Of a DNA stretch of 64,000 nt, positions 39,391 to 50,264 are shown piece after piece (the stretch's first letter is position 1; each line of letters opens with the position of its first letter). The translations under genes and the position numbers were made by a program. The stretch lies in NCBI RefSeq assembly GCF_041296385.1, contig NC_091017.1, positions 47,800,214 through 47,864,213 on the forward strand, given 5' to 3'. This DNA comes from Aphelocoma coerulescens. Lineage: Eukaryota; Chordata; Aves; Passeriformes; Corvidae. Under the pieces are notes generated by a model that was given only the letters and a program-made list of their open reading frames with translations, did not search any database and had not been told where the DNA came from.

Positions 39391-40382
39391 AAGAGCAAGT
39401 GATAATGACTTTAGAGATTGTTTCGCTCTTCTGTCTCATCGTTTCTGTCTTCACAACTGGAGCCAAATGTATCTGAATGTAATGCCAATTGGGTGCAATA
39501 TATTGAAATTTTCATAAACATTTGTGTTGTTTCATTTAATTTTAAATATGATTCCTACATTTCAAATGATTACTATTAAAGACAAATGAATTTCAAAATG
39601 CATCCTCTGATCAGTTGAGGAAGATGTGCAATTAATGTAGCATGTGTGTAGTAGCAGTGACAGGAACAAAATCAGAAAAGGTACAGAAACTGTTAGGTAT
39701 TCAGAACTAGTCACGAATCTTAAAATACTTAACAGTTTTCAATGATCAAAGAAATGCGTTTTATTTATAGGCATAAATGAAAGAGCCTTCAGCGTAGCAT
39801 GAAGGCAATGCTGGATAACTTGTTGCTATGCTATGATAAGAAACCCCCCAGCATTCTGGGGGATTTTAAAATTAACAGCCTGTCTGCTACTAAATGTTCC
39901 AAGTACATCCAATTGATGAGTAGATATGTGATAATATACCATTGATCATATAACAATAGGTGATGTCAATATAGTGGTGCAGTGAGTAGTTAAAAACAGC
40001 TACCATCTGTCAATTGCTTTATTTTAATTTTCTAGCTTTTATAATTCTATTTGATCCTCCTAGACACACAGTAATTAATTTGGTTTTCTTCTGCCTTTTT
40101 CTCTTATTTGTCAGACTGTTTTCTCTCATATCCTTCTAACTCCTGGTGTAACTGAATTTAACATAATTCTGCATCTTAAACATCCTCATTTGTACAGAAA
40201 ACTCAGTGGTGTTGGAAAGACTTTTGGAAAAAAAACAAAGCCTTTAAAACAAATAAATTGTTAAGTTCTTAGTCATTGCTTTCTTGGTTATTCAGAAACA
40301 AGTTCTATCTGTAAATTAATCATAAAAAATTCAACAAAATCTTTAAAGAAAAAAATTTACATTAGCGTGCTAAGATTGCTAA
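39391..40382. other. Unique non-coding sequence with one hairpin
   Basis: No gene. A compact G+C hairpin at 39844-39863 pairs CCCCCAG with CTGGGGG around a CATT tetraloop, with flanking A and T runs that can extend the stem. Confidence 0.6.
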
Positions 40383-40409
40383 TTTAAAGAATACATTGTA
40401 TTCTTTAAA
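40383..40409. repeat. 27-bp perfect inverted repeat (13-bp arms, 1-base centre)
   Basis: The arm TTTAAAGAATACA (40383-40395), one T, then TGTATTCTTTAAA (40397-40409) form exact reverse complements. This is the longest perfect palindrome noticed in the window. It is AT-rich, so a cruciform is plausible. No partner copy or mobile-element end was recognised around it. Confidence 0.92.
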
Positions 40410-41384
40410 ATGCAGTTGTAAAACATTAAATTTTTGTAGAGTAAATGTATGTTCAGGATTCTCATTAAAGACTTTGGATGTTTTTAGAGGTGATGACCTT
40501 ACCAGGATTGCAGTACTGCAATGAATTTAATTGGGGAAAGAATTTTCTTTACTACTTCAAAAATAACAGATTTTTCATATTGAAGTTCAATAATTCTGAT
40601 TGTTGCTACTCTATTAATAATCTAGTGCAGGGTGACAAACCTCGCATTGAAACTTTATGACTTCACAAGAAAGGTCATATGGGTCTTGTTTCTATGGAAG
40701 GATCTCAATGCTCCTGCAAGTGTCCTAATACAATAAGAATTTTCCTCCTTTGAACTGTTTCAAGCTCCTTTTAGAAAGCTTTGATTGCATTCAGTTTCAC
40801 TTAGGTTTTTTCATTCTTATGCCACCTAGGATCTTAGTCTACTGAACCTTACTCTTTGATTACATAGATCACCTTGTGGTAGATCCTAAGATAACTTCTT
40901 GGAAACCTATTTTATCTGCATTTGAGTTCCTCATTCCTGCTGGCATTCATAATCAAAATAATGTCTGACAGAACCAGAAGTGGGCCTGCTTTGAGTACCG
41001 CTTACTTCCCACATAAGAAAAGAACTATTTTGACTTAGTTTCGTGAATCTATTTCTAAAGATACTTTAGCTCTGTTTGGAAGTTTAAGGCTTTCAGAGTA
41101 TGGGAGGTATTGAGCCAAAACTTCTGTTTTCACTGTGCCAAATTTGACTACCCAAGAAATCACTTCTGTTATTACTGCTTGAATAGTTCTAAGTGTTCTC
41201 TACACATCTGTGAAACAGATTGGAATATTCGTTTTGAAGAAAACATGGCAGGGGATGGAGGTTTGCAATATAGGAAACTCGGAGTCAGGTCTCTGACCTT
41301 TCTTGCTCAAAGACATGATCTGCTTTGCCCAACAGACTAGCACATAGGTCTCTCCATCCCTGATCCTAACTCCGTGAGACTTTC
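40410..41384. other. Non-coding sequence, possibly old repeat
   Basis: No gene. 41105-41340 has a 76-codon open frame with several Cys residues in CxxC spacing (41110-41340), read from a non-ATG codon. It has no upstream exon context and probably lies in decayed repeat DNA. Confidence 0.4.
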
Positions 41385-41530
41385 TGTCAGGTGCCACGGG
41401 GATGGGCCGGCTGCTGCTGGGTGGCACATTCAGCAGAGGAGGAGTCTCACAAGCTGGGGTGCAATCCACTGCCCCCAGCAGGGAGAAAGGCCAGCCAAGG
41501 GGCGGCAGCTGTAGTCAGCCAAGAGTCTGC
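41385..41530. other. G+C-rich patch of unknown origin
   Basis: A sharply bounded segment, clearly more than half G+C by eye, in otherwise AT-rich DNA. It includes 'ggatgggccggctgctgctg' and 'ccaaggggcggcagc'. It has few CpGs and is too short for a CpG island. It could be part of an old mobile element spanning about 41100-41600, but I could not identify a family. Confidence 0.5.
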
Positions 41531-41799
41531 ATTGCCAGGCACACATACTGGAGATTTATTAGCATCTTGCTTCTAAGAGAAATTGCTGGACTTAACAGCA
41601 CGTCTGTTTTACCATAAGATTTGACTAAGAACATGAAAGGTTTCCTGTCCATTGGCTGAAGTACTTCAGATTTCTTTTTCCATGTTAAGATCACATACTC
41701 ACTTTTCTTATCTGCATGGTCCTCTGCAGTTATGGAGCATCAGGTTCTTGAAAAACAAGATCTTCTTTTACCATCTCTAATTTTTTCCATCCCATAGCC

Positions 41800-41862
41800 C
41801 AAGGAAGATTTGAACCCTAGCTTTAAGGCACAAAGTAGTAAAGCAGATGAGCTAAATGGTTT
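41800..41862 (-). repeat. tRNA-like SINE head relic (weak)
   Basis: Read on the minus strand, 'ttagctcatctgc' resembles a tRNA A-box region. 'gggttcaaatc' about 31 bases later fits a B box. The T stem has too few pairs for a tRNA gene and no acceptor stem forms, so a decayed tRNA-derived SINE (MIR-like) is the likelier explanation. Confidence 0.3.
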
Positions 41863-43994
41863 TTATTCAAAGGAGGAAGAATAGTTATTGGACTTTGCAC
41901 AATACGGCATTATTAGTGGACAAAATATTTTTAAAAGAAATTGTATCTGGGACACAAACTTCCTGAACACAGCAATGTCAGATTCATCTAATCTAGCCTT
42001 GGGACTCTGTCACTGAAACACATAAAAGTCCAAGCGCTGAAAATATTTCTGTGAATAAAAGTGATTAAGTTGCTGCTGGAATCTTTACTTAGTTGCACAA
42101 AAGCTTTTAGTCACATATTAACAGCCATAGCAGTCACATATTTTACTGATAAACACTTTTGTTGTTCATAGCTACTCTGTCAAGATTAACTAGTTCTGTG
42201 AAAATAGTATTTGCCTGATCAAGCAGCACCATAGGTCTGTATTTGGGAAGCACAGCATCTATGATTGTACTGAGTGGTTTACATTTTAGTGCAGAGGCAT
42301 CAGTGAAGATTCAGCTAGTGTCTTTGACAAGAAAAGGCTGAATTGATGGAGAAGCATGTCTCAGAACTCTAAACTGCAGAGGGAGAAACTTCTACAGCTA
42401 TCTTCAGAAGCTTCTCTGAATCTCTAGGTGTTCGACTTGGTAGGAAATGCCAGTCTTAAATTGCTTGGGTCTAACAGCTCTTTTGAGGACAAGATTGTAA
42501 GTTGGCCACACAGGTTGCCCACTGGCCTGCAGCAAGAAATGACAAATAATGTGACCTGAGGACTTCAAATATAGTGTCTGATTCTAGGATGGCAGTAATG
42601 TTCACCTCCAGGCTTCATCACTTAGTGTCACTGGAGCAGCTGATGATCATGGGTATCTTTCAAACCTTTTAGAACACTTCATAAGTTTAGTCTAAATCCA
42701 GAAGACAGCAAACTATATCTCCATATGCACTGAGATTCATTTTCTTCAGTATGTATAATGATAAGCATTAGATTTTTATCAAGAAATATACCTTTAACTA
42801 TTTTTGAGTTTTCATGTTCTCAGTGCATTTTAAGACCAAGTTCTAAGACTAAGTAAAAAAATATCAACAAATTTGTCTGAAAAAAAGTGTATATTTATTT
42901 GAATAAAAAATTATGGTGAGTTGAGATAGGCTTCCTTTTTGGAGATGATGTAAATGTTTTTCTAGGTCCTTTTTAACTATCAAAATCTGCAAAATTTTTG
43001 TTATTTTCTTCTGTGTTTCAGTACAAAGTTTTCTTCAATAAATTTTTTTTATAACTTGAATTTTTTTTCTAGAAAGCCATTTAAGTTTGAGAAGCAAAGT
43101 TAAATGAAGTGCTCTGAAATCACGGAAGCAAAGTGCAAGATTCGGAAAGAGTTACTGTCCACTGTAATGAGATTTCAATTCAGTATCCTATTCAAGACAG
43201 AGGCAGTATTTGAAAAATGATCTTTCCTGGCATGTGAATACTATTTCTCATTGAACAGCAGTTATGAGATCAGAGACCATTTAATATTCTTTTTGTTTAT
43301 TGTGCAGTTTAATGAAACACCCTGAACTAGAAAGTTCTGAATGCCAAGTGATTTTGTTTGGTTCTGAAGACTTGTAGGTAGGGTACTTCTAAGCACTAGT
43401 TTACAAAGAAAAAAGAGTGTTCAGTGGAATTGCTCCTTATTTTCGTTGTGATATCAAAGTATCTATACAAGTATATACACATACACAAATGTATATACGC
43501 CTGCATATATGCTTGCAAACCCACATGTAAGAAAAGCTACTTACTTTATATGCATAAGGGATTTATATCTAGCACAACTGACAGATATTTTGCATTTTGT
43601 TTTCTACTAAATGGACCCATGGTATCCATTCTTGATTAATTCTGTTTAGATTATGATCAAAAAGAGAATTACTAGAAATTAATTTTTGTAGCAAAACAAT
43701 GAAGAAATACACGTATAGAATAAATTGGTACATGACTTTTTCCTTAGCCCTGATTAAACAGCCTGAGAGAAAAAATGATGTGAAATAAGACATTCCAATG
43801 TATCCATTTCACACCGTTTGCTGTTTTGCACTTTGTACCTCTTAAATGTGAAAACATAGAACAGATGTCTTATGAATTATGTATATTTCATAACAGAAGA
43901 CCATTGTCACATGTATTTTGGTACTGAATAATTCATAGATAATCTGCTACATCTGCAGAGGGACTGATCCACTTCTTTTTGTAAGAGACACTTA
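41863..43994. other. Unique non-coding sequence
   Basis: No gene. 43470-43520 is a diverged TA/CA-rich simple sequence. The rest is AT-rich unique DNA. Confidence 0.55.
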
Positions 43995-44610
43995 GATAAA
44001 TACATGACCTGCCAATGTGCACTTGCAGTCCAGAAATCCAATTGTGTCCTGGGCTGCATCCAAAGCAGCTTGGCCAGCAGGGTTAAAGAGGGTATTGTAC
44101 CCCTCTACTCTGCTCTGGTGAGATCCCACCTGGAGTGCTGCATCCAGCTCTGGGATCTCTGCACAGGAAGTACATGGACCTGTTGGAGTGAATCCAGAGG
44201 AAGCCACCAAGATGGTTGGAGGGATGAAGCACCTCTCCTATGGTGACAGGTTAAGAGTTTGGGTTGTTCAGCCTGGAGAAGAAGAGGCTCCCAGGAGACC
44301 TTATGGCAGTGTTCCAGTACCTAAAGAGCACCTGAAAGACAGTTGGAGAGAGACTTTTTGCAAAGGCATTTAATGATAGGACAAGGGGTAATGAAAGAGA
44401 GTAGGTTTAGATGAGATATTAGGAAGAAAATCTTTACTGTGAGGGTGGTGAGACACTGGAAAGCATTCCCAGAGAAGCTGTGGATGCACCACCCCTGGAA
44501 GTGGTAGGATGGATCCTTCAGCAACCTGATGTAGTGTCCTTGCTCAGAAGGGTTGGAACGATATGATCATTAAGGTCCTTTCCAACCCAAACCATTCTAT
44601 ATTTCTGTGA
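43995..44610 (+). mobile_element. CR1 retrotransposon, 3' portion
   Basis: It begins inside the end of the second reading frame. The broken frame starting at 44004 still gives words such as PLYSALVRSHLE and GCIQSSLA, typical of the reverse transcriptase C-terminus. A 3' part follows ('ggaggatgaagc...ggtgacaggttaag', 'gtgagggtggtgagacactgg') and ends 'ggtcctttccaacccaaaccattctat...tctgtga'. It is 5'-truncated and carries internal small deletions (e.g. near 44330 and 44520) and frame breaks, so it is inactive. Confidence 0.97.
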
Positions 44611-47339
44611 CCCTAGAAACAAACAAAAGAAATACCAACCCAAAACCACAAGTAGTTGGTTTTTATTTGCCCTTGAGATAATTTAGGCATCAGGCTTACT
44701 AAGGATTTTGCTTGCAGAAGTTTCTGGGATGAGTAAATCTAATAAAAACTTCAGGCATTTCTTGTGCTAGCTGCCAGCATAGGGAATTTTCATAGGCTCT
44801 TTTTGAAAGAAGCACTTTTTATGGGAAATATTGTGTGGCGAAACTTATGTCAAACTCTGTTTTATTCTCAAACAAAGAATAAACATTATAGACCACCATT
44901 TCTGGGTGTAATATGCTCAATAGATACCAAAATAAGGTTAGGAGAGCATTTTTATCAGTAATTTGGAAAAAAGCCTGGCAGAATACTTGAAACATATTTG
45001 AAATTATATTTGTCAAGTAAAGGATAATTTGAAATTGTCAGTACATTCCATTGGGGACGAGAGAAGAAACCTCCAATTTTAAATGGAATGTAATTTTAAA
45101 AAAATTCAGGAATTTGTAGTTCATTAGAAATTAGATGTTACTATGTTGATAAATATTTTATACAGAATTTAATATGTGTCTGAAAAATTATCAAATAGAA
45201 TATTATAAATTAAGGGCATCTTCAGATGATCAAAAATAATTGTCACCTGAAATGAAGAACTCACTTAAAACATTTTGTGCGCATTTAATTTACCACATTG
45301 GCAATCTTTTCGCCTTCTAAGTAAAATGGAACAGTTGAAATCTCTAGACGTTTGACACATTTATAATCTTTTTTACTTAGCAGTGGGGACAGTTGATGTT
45401 GGGCTCAGGCATGCAGTAACTTCATTACAAGACATGGAATTAAAAAGAAAAGCAGACGCAGGCAGAAAAGACTTGTTTTATTCAGTATTTGTCTCCAAGT
45501 ATATTGGAAAGAATTAGACATACAAAAAATTTGAATGCCAGGAATTAAATAAAAATAAAATACATTTTCTGTAGAATGCAACTTGAAATGAAAAGTGTAC
45601 AGAAATAAAGTCTCAGAATAATTAAATAATTTATAGCGTGCATTTTTTTTTTTAATAGAAGAACAAACATAGAAAAGATGTTAAAGCAAGGTACTAACTC
45701 AAGATGAATATTAACTTTTCAGACAGTGACTAGCATCTATATTAAAGGCAATTTATTTTCATTACATCAAGAATTTAGTTGCATAAAATTTTTGGTTCTG
45801 AAATGGGACAAGAATTTCCTTACAGATATGAGAAACAAATCATTAAGTTTCCAGTACTTTTGAAAATTTGAAAGAATTCATTAAAATTTTGACATGTAGG
45901 AAAATCAAAAAGGTTTTGAAATAAAAATGGTTTATATTCTGAAAAACTGGGTACAGTAGTTTCACATATTAAAATGTGCCTCTATTGTTTTTTTTTCTCT
46001 TTCAAACCAACCTTTAGCTCCTATCCAAGTTTCAGTACCAAGTGTGCCAGTACTATTCTCCTAGTAACTGCTATTGCCCTTTTAGATTGAAAAGTAAAAC
46101 CTTCTGAATTCTACCAGTAATTTGCCAAGGTAGAAACTACATTAAATAAAGGCACAGTTTCATTTAAACTTTTAAGACCTAATTGCAAATAACAGCAGGA
46201 AAAACCATCTACGTAAACAGAATTCTGGTGTTTTGTGTCTTGCAGAGACTGTTGTTTACAGTCCTCCTGTTTTAATGAGAAAGACTTGAACCAGGTGGAA
46301 GATCTCTTTAAGAGTTAATCAAGCTTGTACAAAAGAAACTGATGAGCAGCTGCTATCAAAATGAGGTTGTTGATGTTCAGGGTTCACAGTTATTCATATA
46401 TATCCAGTGTATTTTTCTCCATTTTCCAAGTCTGATCCAAAGCTGAGAAAGAAGAGGATGTAGAGAGGATAAATGAAACAAATCCACTTAAGACTACAGA
46501 ATATTTGTGGGACAAATCTGAATCCTTTAGCATTACTGTGTTGGGATTTGTATTATCCCTGACAACTGTAGCTGGATAAAAGCCAAATCAAACTAAAATG
46601 AAGTTGAATGTTTCAAGGATAAAATTAGCTGCTAGATACGTTGTGAAAAGTAGTTGCCAAAACAATGAATACAAGCACAGAACAGATATGAAATTTAACA
46701 AATCAAACAATAAGATAGTATAAAGTAGTTGGGATGTGTATTAAAGACCTTAGTTTTAAACCTGCTGAAGAAACCCTGAAGAGAAAACATTTCTTAAAGA
46801 GAAAAAAAACCAAGCAAAATGAAAATTATTAGACCAAGTAGTTGGGCTAAATAAATATCTATCAAATTTTGACTGAATGTTGAAGAATTCAGTATTCTGC
46901 ACAATGATCCAGTAAAAAACCCTGCACTTTTTGTTCCTGAAGACCTCTCGGCACTTTATTTTAATGAGCAAAAATATTTATGATCCTAACTGACGGCTGT
47001 TAATGACTTCATTATGGCTGAGTCAAAAATTATCTATGTCACACTGATGGCCATTTTTATTTTTTGACAATTTTCTATGCCTAATTCCCCATCTTTTTAT
47101 TACTTTGATGGTTGGAGGTGTATCCTACAAATTGAAAATTTGCATGTCTTCTACAGCTTTAAAATGTTTAAAATCCTTCTTCTGAAGTTCATAAATAATG
47201 AGGTTTCTACACCATGGTGGAAGGGGAAAAAATCCCATCTCTCCTATGGCACATATGCAAATGTGGTACTAAGAATCCAAAATTCATTAGGAAAAAGTGT
47301 TTTTCTTAATTTATAAATGAACTTTGATGTATTACAGTT
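44611..47339. other. Unique AT-rich non-coding sequence
   Basis: About 2.7 kb with no gene or recognised repeat. Confidence 0.6.
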
Positions 47340-47745
47340 CTGCCTATTACTTCTTGCCCTTTTACTGAGTAGTACTGAGAAGACCCTACCCTTGTCTTCT
47401 TTACTGCTACTTGTCAAATATGGTTAAGATCGCCCTGGAGCCTTCTCTTCTCCAGGCTGGACAGTCTCATCTCTCTCAGCCTCTCTTCCTACGACAGATG
47501 CCTCTATCCTTTAAACATCTTCATAGCTCTTCTGGTAAATTCATGTCTTTCTTTTATGTGGAGCCCAGAATAGGCCTCCAGATGTGCCTCAACAATGTTG
47601 AGTAGAGGGGAAGAATCACATCCCTCGACCCGGGGATGCAACCTCTGGGATGCAGTTGCCCGTCTTTACCACAAGGGCACATTGCTGGCTCAAATTCATC
47701 TTGTCCATCAGGACTTCCAATGTTCTTTCTGCAAAATGGAATTTC
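47340..47745 (-). mobile_element. CR1 fragment, internal part, antisense
   Basis: The + strand shows 'gagccttctcttctccaggctggacagtctcatctctctcagcc', then 'gagtagaggggaagaatcacatccctcgacc' and 'gcacattgctggctcaaattcatcttgtccatcaggac'. This is the classic antisense CR1 order, running from the 3' part into the end of the reverse transcriptase frame. The true CR1 3' terminus is missing, so it is truncated at both ends. It resembles the copy at 55410-56221 closely enough to suggest the same subfamily. Confidence 0.93.
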
Positions 47746-48117
47746 ACTTGAATGGGAGATTCAAGCCCTTAAGTATTTCAAAACTTGTCATGACTAAATT
47801 TTATATACTTTTAAGTGCATTTTTAAACCCCTTTCCTCTTCACTTTCAAATACTTTATTAAAACAATGCTTTATTTAGATGGAGAATGTGTCTACTGAGT
47901 TATAAAATTAAATATTATCTCCAAGATTTTAAGAAATTGACCATTTCCCTGAAAAATAATGTATTTTACATTAATCTGAACTCTTAATACATTCATGGGC
48001 TACAATATTATTCTCTCATTCATAGTAAGTCCAGCTTTTCCTTTCTTTCAAGAATAAAAGTTGAAGGATACCAAATAAGGAGAGCACTTGAATTCTTAAG
48101 AGAAATTACATCTGGAC
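47746..48117. other. AT-rich non-coding sequence
   Basis: Nothing recognised. It lies between a CR1 fragment and an extremely AT-rich patch. Confidence 0.6.
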
Positions 48118-48345
48118 TTATAAATTGTTATTTTCACAGTAATAAATAGATATTTAAGATCTAAAATATTATACTTAATATATATAATGAGATAAATACT
48201 TAATAGAATTAAATTAATAACATGCAATAAAACATAGTAATTTCAAAGCAATAAAATTTTTTCATGATCTCAAATGGAAATGTATTTTATTATAAATTAA
48301 TGGAAATGTATTATTATACATTAATATTTTAGTGTACAATAATTG
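48118..48345. other. Extremely AT-rich patch
   Basis: Over 80% A+T by eye, with many TAAT/TATA/ATTA words. An imperfect tandem duplication at about 48273-48323 repeats 'aatggaaatgtattt'. Such sequence unwinds easily and is typical of candidate matrix-attachment or low-melting regions. No function is shown. Confidence 0.6.
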
Positions 48346-48945
48346 GTTAGTACTACTAATCCTGATTTGATTATCAAGAAGTTATAAGGAATACAAATTG
48401 TAATTATAGTTCCAACTGGGGAAATAAAATTCCCTTAATTTTTTGTTTTGTTGACAATAATTAGCTGCTTTGAACAGATATTAAATAAATGCTTCACTTA
48501 TGCTGAGGCCAAAGCTTAAATCTAGCTATCTACAAATAGTTTTGTTTGAAATTATTTCTAGCTATGTGTTAATATATATTTATTTTCAAAAATGATAAAA
48601 CCCGGTGACATTCTGCCAATAGATTCAAAAATATAAAGTTAGAAAAATGTTGTTTCTGCTTAGTGCAGATGTTCTCCCTGTGTAATACCTGTAGCACTGC
48701 ATTTGGCAATTCTGGTAGTCTGGAGTGAGATGTAAATGCTGCATTTGTAGGAACTATAATGTGAAAAACCCCTAGTATGCTTTTCCAGGGACTAGAAAGA
48801 GAAGTGCTTTGTTTATTCTGTATTTATTCTGTTTGTTCTTATTTACAAATAAGAGGAAGGATTGTCATCAGACTGTTACAGGATTTCCTGCTGGTTTTGC
48901 AGCTTTCTGAAAAGAATCCTTATACTCTCTTTAATTTTTTACCAC
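48346..48945. other. Unique non-coding sequence
   Basis: No gene. The 63-codon open frame at 48777-48968 runs into the LTR and is chance. Confidence 0.55.
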
Positions 48946-49515
48946 TCTGGTGGTTTTGTCTGCGTTAGAGTTAATTTTTTTTCACAGCGGCTGGTATGGG
49001 GCTGGGTTTTAGATTTTTGATGAACATAGGGTTGATCATATAGAGATTTTATCTTTTATTGCTGAGCAAAAGTGTTTACACAATTTTCTGCTTTTTCATA
49101 CTGCCACACTGGCAAGGAGGGTTTGGGTGCAGGGGTAGTTGAGAAGAGGTGCAGCTGGGACAGCTGACCCCAACTTCCCAAAGGGACATTCCAGATCATA
49201 TGCTCAGTATATAAACAAGGAGGAAGAAGGAACATTTGGAGTGATGGCACTTTGTGCTGTCTTCCCAAGTCACCAATATTCATGATGCATGCCTGGAGAT
49301 GGCTGAACACCTGCCTGCCCATGGGAGGCAGTGAATGAATTCCTTGTTTTGCCTTGCTTGTGTGTGTGGCTTTTGCTTTCCCTGTTAAGCTGGCTTTATC
49401 TCAACCAACAAGTCTTCTAGCTTTTAACTTTCTGATTTTCTCCTCGATTCCACTGGGGGAGAGTGAGTGAGAGATGACATGGTGCTTGGTTACTGGCTGG
49501 GGTTAAACCACAACA
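48946..49515 (+). mobile_element. Solo LTR of an avian ERVL-like endogenous retrovirus
   Basis: Along its whole 570 bases it follows a common bird LTR: 'tggttttgtctg...agagttaatttt', 'acagctgaccccaacttcccaaagggacattcc', 'gctcagtatataaac', 'ggagatggctgaacacctgcctgcccatggga', 'gtgaatgaattccttgttttgc', and the end 'ggctggggttaaaccac'. The first bases are TC instead of TG; the last are CA. The flanks are ACCAC (48941-48945) and AGCAC (49516-49520), a 5-bp target duplication with one change, the size usual for class III (ERVL) elements. No internal viral genes remain, so it is a recombination-derived solo LTR. Confidence 0.93.
49208..49215 (+). promoter_or_regulatory. LTR TATA box
   Basis: TATATAAA sits about 260 bases into the solo LTR, directly after the conserved 'gctcag' word, in the position of the core promoter in this LTR family. 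The polyadenylation signal of the family (an ATTAAA-type word) is degraded to 'gttaag' at about 49384. The promoter half therefore looks better preserved than the 3'-end half. Confidence 0.6.
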
Positions 49516-49746
49516 AGCACATAGAGAGTTCCTACTCTGGTCCAGTCCAGCCTACTGTCTCAAAGGTTCTTCCTCAAAACCAGAAACTGATGATGAGGTA
49601 GGAGCATTGGCTCTCAGCCATAGGATCCTAAGGGGCACTCCTGGCTGATACTGGAAGAAGAATGCTAGTAGAGGAAGCACATAAAAATAGCATGTTTTGC
49701 TCTTTGGGTGCATGTCCCAACTCCAGCTCAAGGCAGGACAAAGCAC

Positions 49747-49767
49747 GGGGTGGGGGAAGGGGAGGGG
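49747..49767 (+). other. G-quadruplex motif
   Basis: Four runs of at least four G (49747-49750, 49752-49756, 49759-49762, 49764-49767) are separated by loops of 1, 2 and 1 bases. This is a very strong match to the canonical intramolecular G4 pattern. It lies 232 bases after the solo LTR and just before a CR1 fragment, inside a G+C-richer 270-base spacer of unknown origin. Confidence 0.85.
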
Positions 49768-49783
49768 AGAGAAGAGATAAAAA

Positions 49784-50264
49784 TTATGGAATTGCAGAAT
49801 CATGGAATATTTTGGGTTAGAAGGCACCTTTAAAGTCTATCTAGTCCAATTCCTACCAGATAAGCAGGGACATCTTCCACTAGATCAAGTTACTCAGACC
49901 CCCATCCAGCCTGACCTTGACACCTCTCTAGACAATGTGTTCAAGTGTTTTACCACCCTCATTGTAAAAACATCTTCCTCCTTATATCTTATCTAAACTG
50001 AACCTTTTTTAGTCTAAAACCATTACCCCTTATCCTATTGCAACAGGTCCTGCTAAAATGTTTGTTCCCAGCTTAATTCTCTGACCCTCATAGGCATCCA
50101 AAGGCTAAGGTTTCCCCGTAACCTTTCTGCTTCAGGCTGAACAACCTCATCTTTCTCAGCCTGTTCTCATAGGAGAGGGGCTCCAGTCCCCTGGATCATC
50201 TTTGGGGCCCCCACTCTGGGCTTCCTCCAACAAGTCCATGTGTTTCCTGTGCTGGGGAACCCTG
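49784..50264 (-). mobile_element. CR1 retrotransposon, 3' portion, antisense
   Basis: The + strand starts 'gcagaatcatggaatattttgggttagaaggcacc'. It continues 'cagcctgaccttgacacctctctagacaa', 'accattaccccttatcctattgcaacag', 'ctgaacaacctcatctttctcagcctgttctcatagg' and ends near 'gtccatgtgtttcctgtgctgggg'. The 3' untranslated region is nearly complete, and the element is truncated before the reading frame. Confidence 0.96.

Noticed and set aside
41110..41340. Cys-rich frame with CxxC spacings resembling a zinc-binding domain
   Set aside because: Non-ATG start, no further domain features, and it sits in DNA that looks like decayed repeat. The cysteine spacing is probably coincidental.
41800..41862. 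tRNA gene on the minus strand
   Set aside because: Box-like words are present, but the acceptor and T stems do not pair, so at most it is a tRNA-derived SINE relic.
44004..44373. Open frames resembling reverse transcriptase C-terminus
   Set aside because: They are remnants of the CR1 second reading frame, truncated and frame-broken, and not a functional gene.
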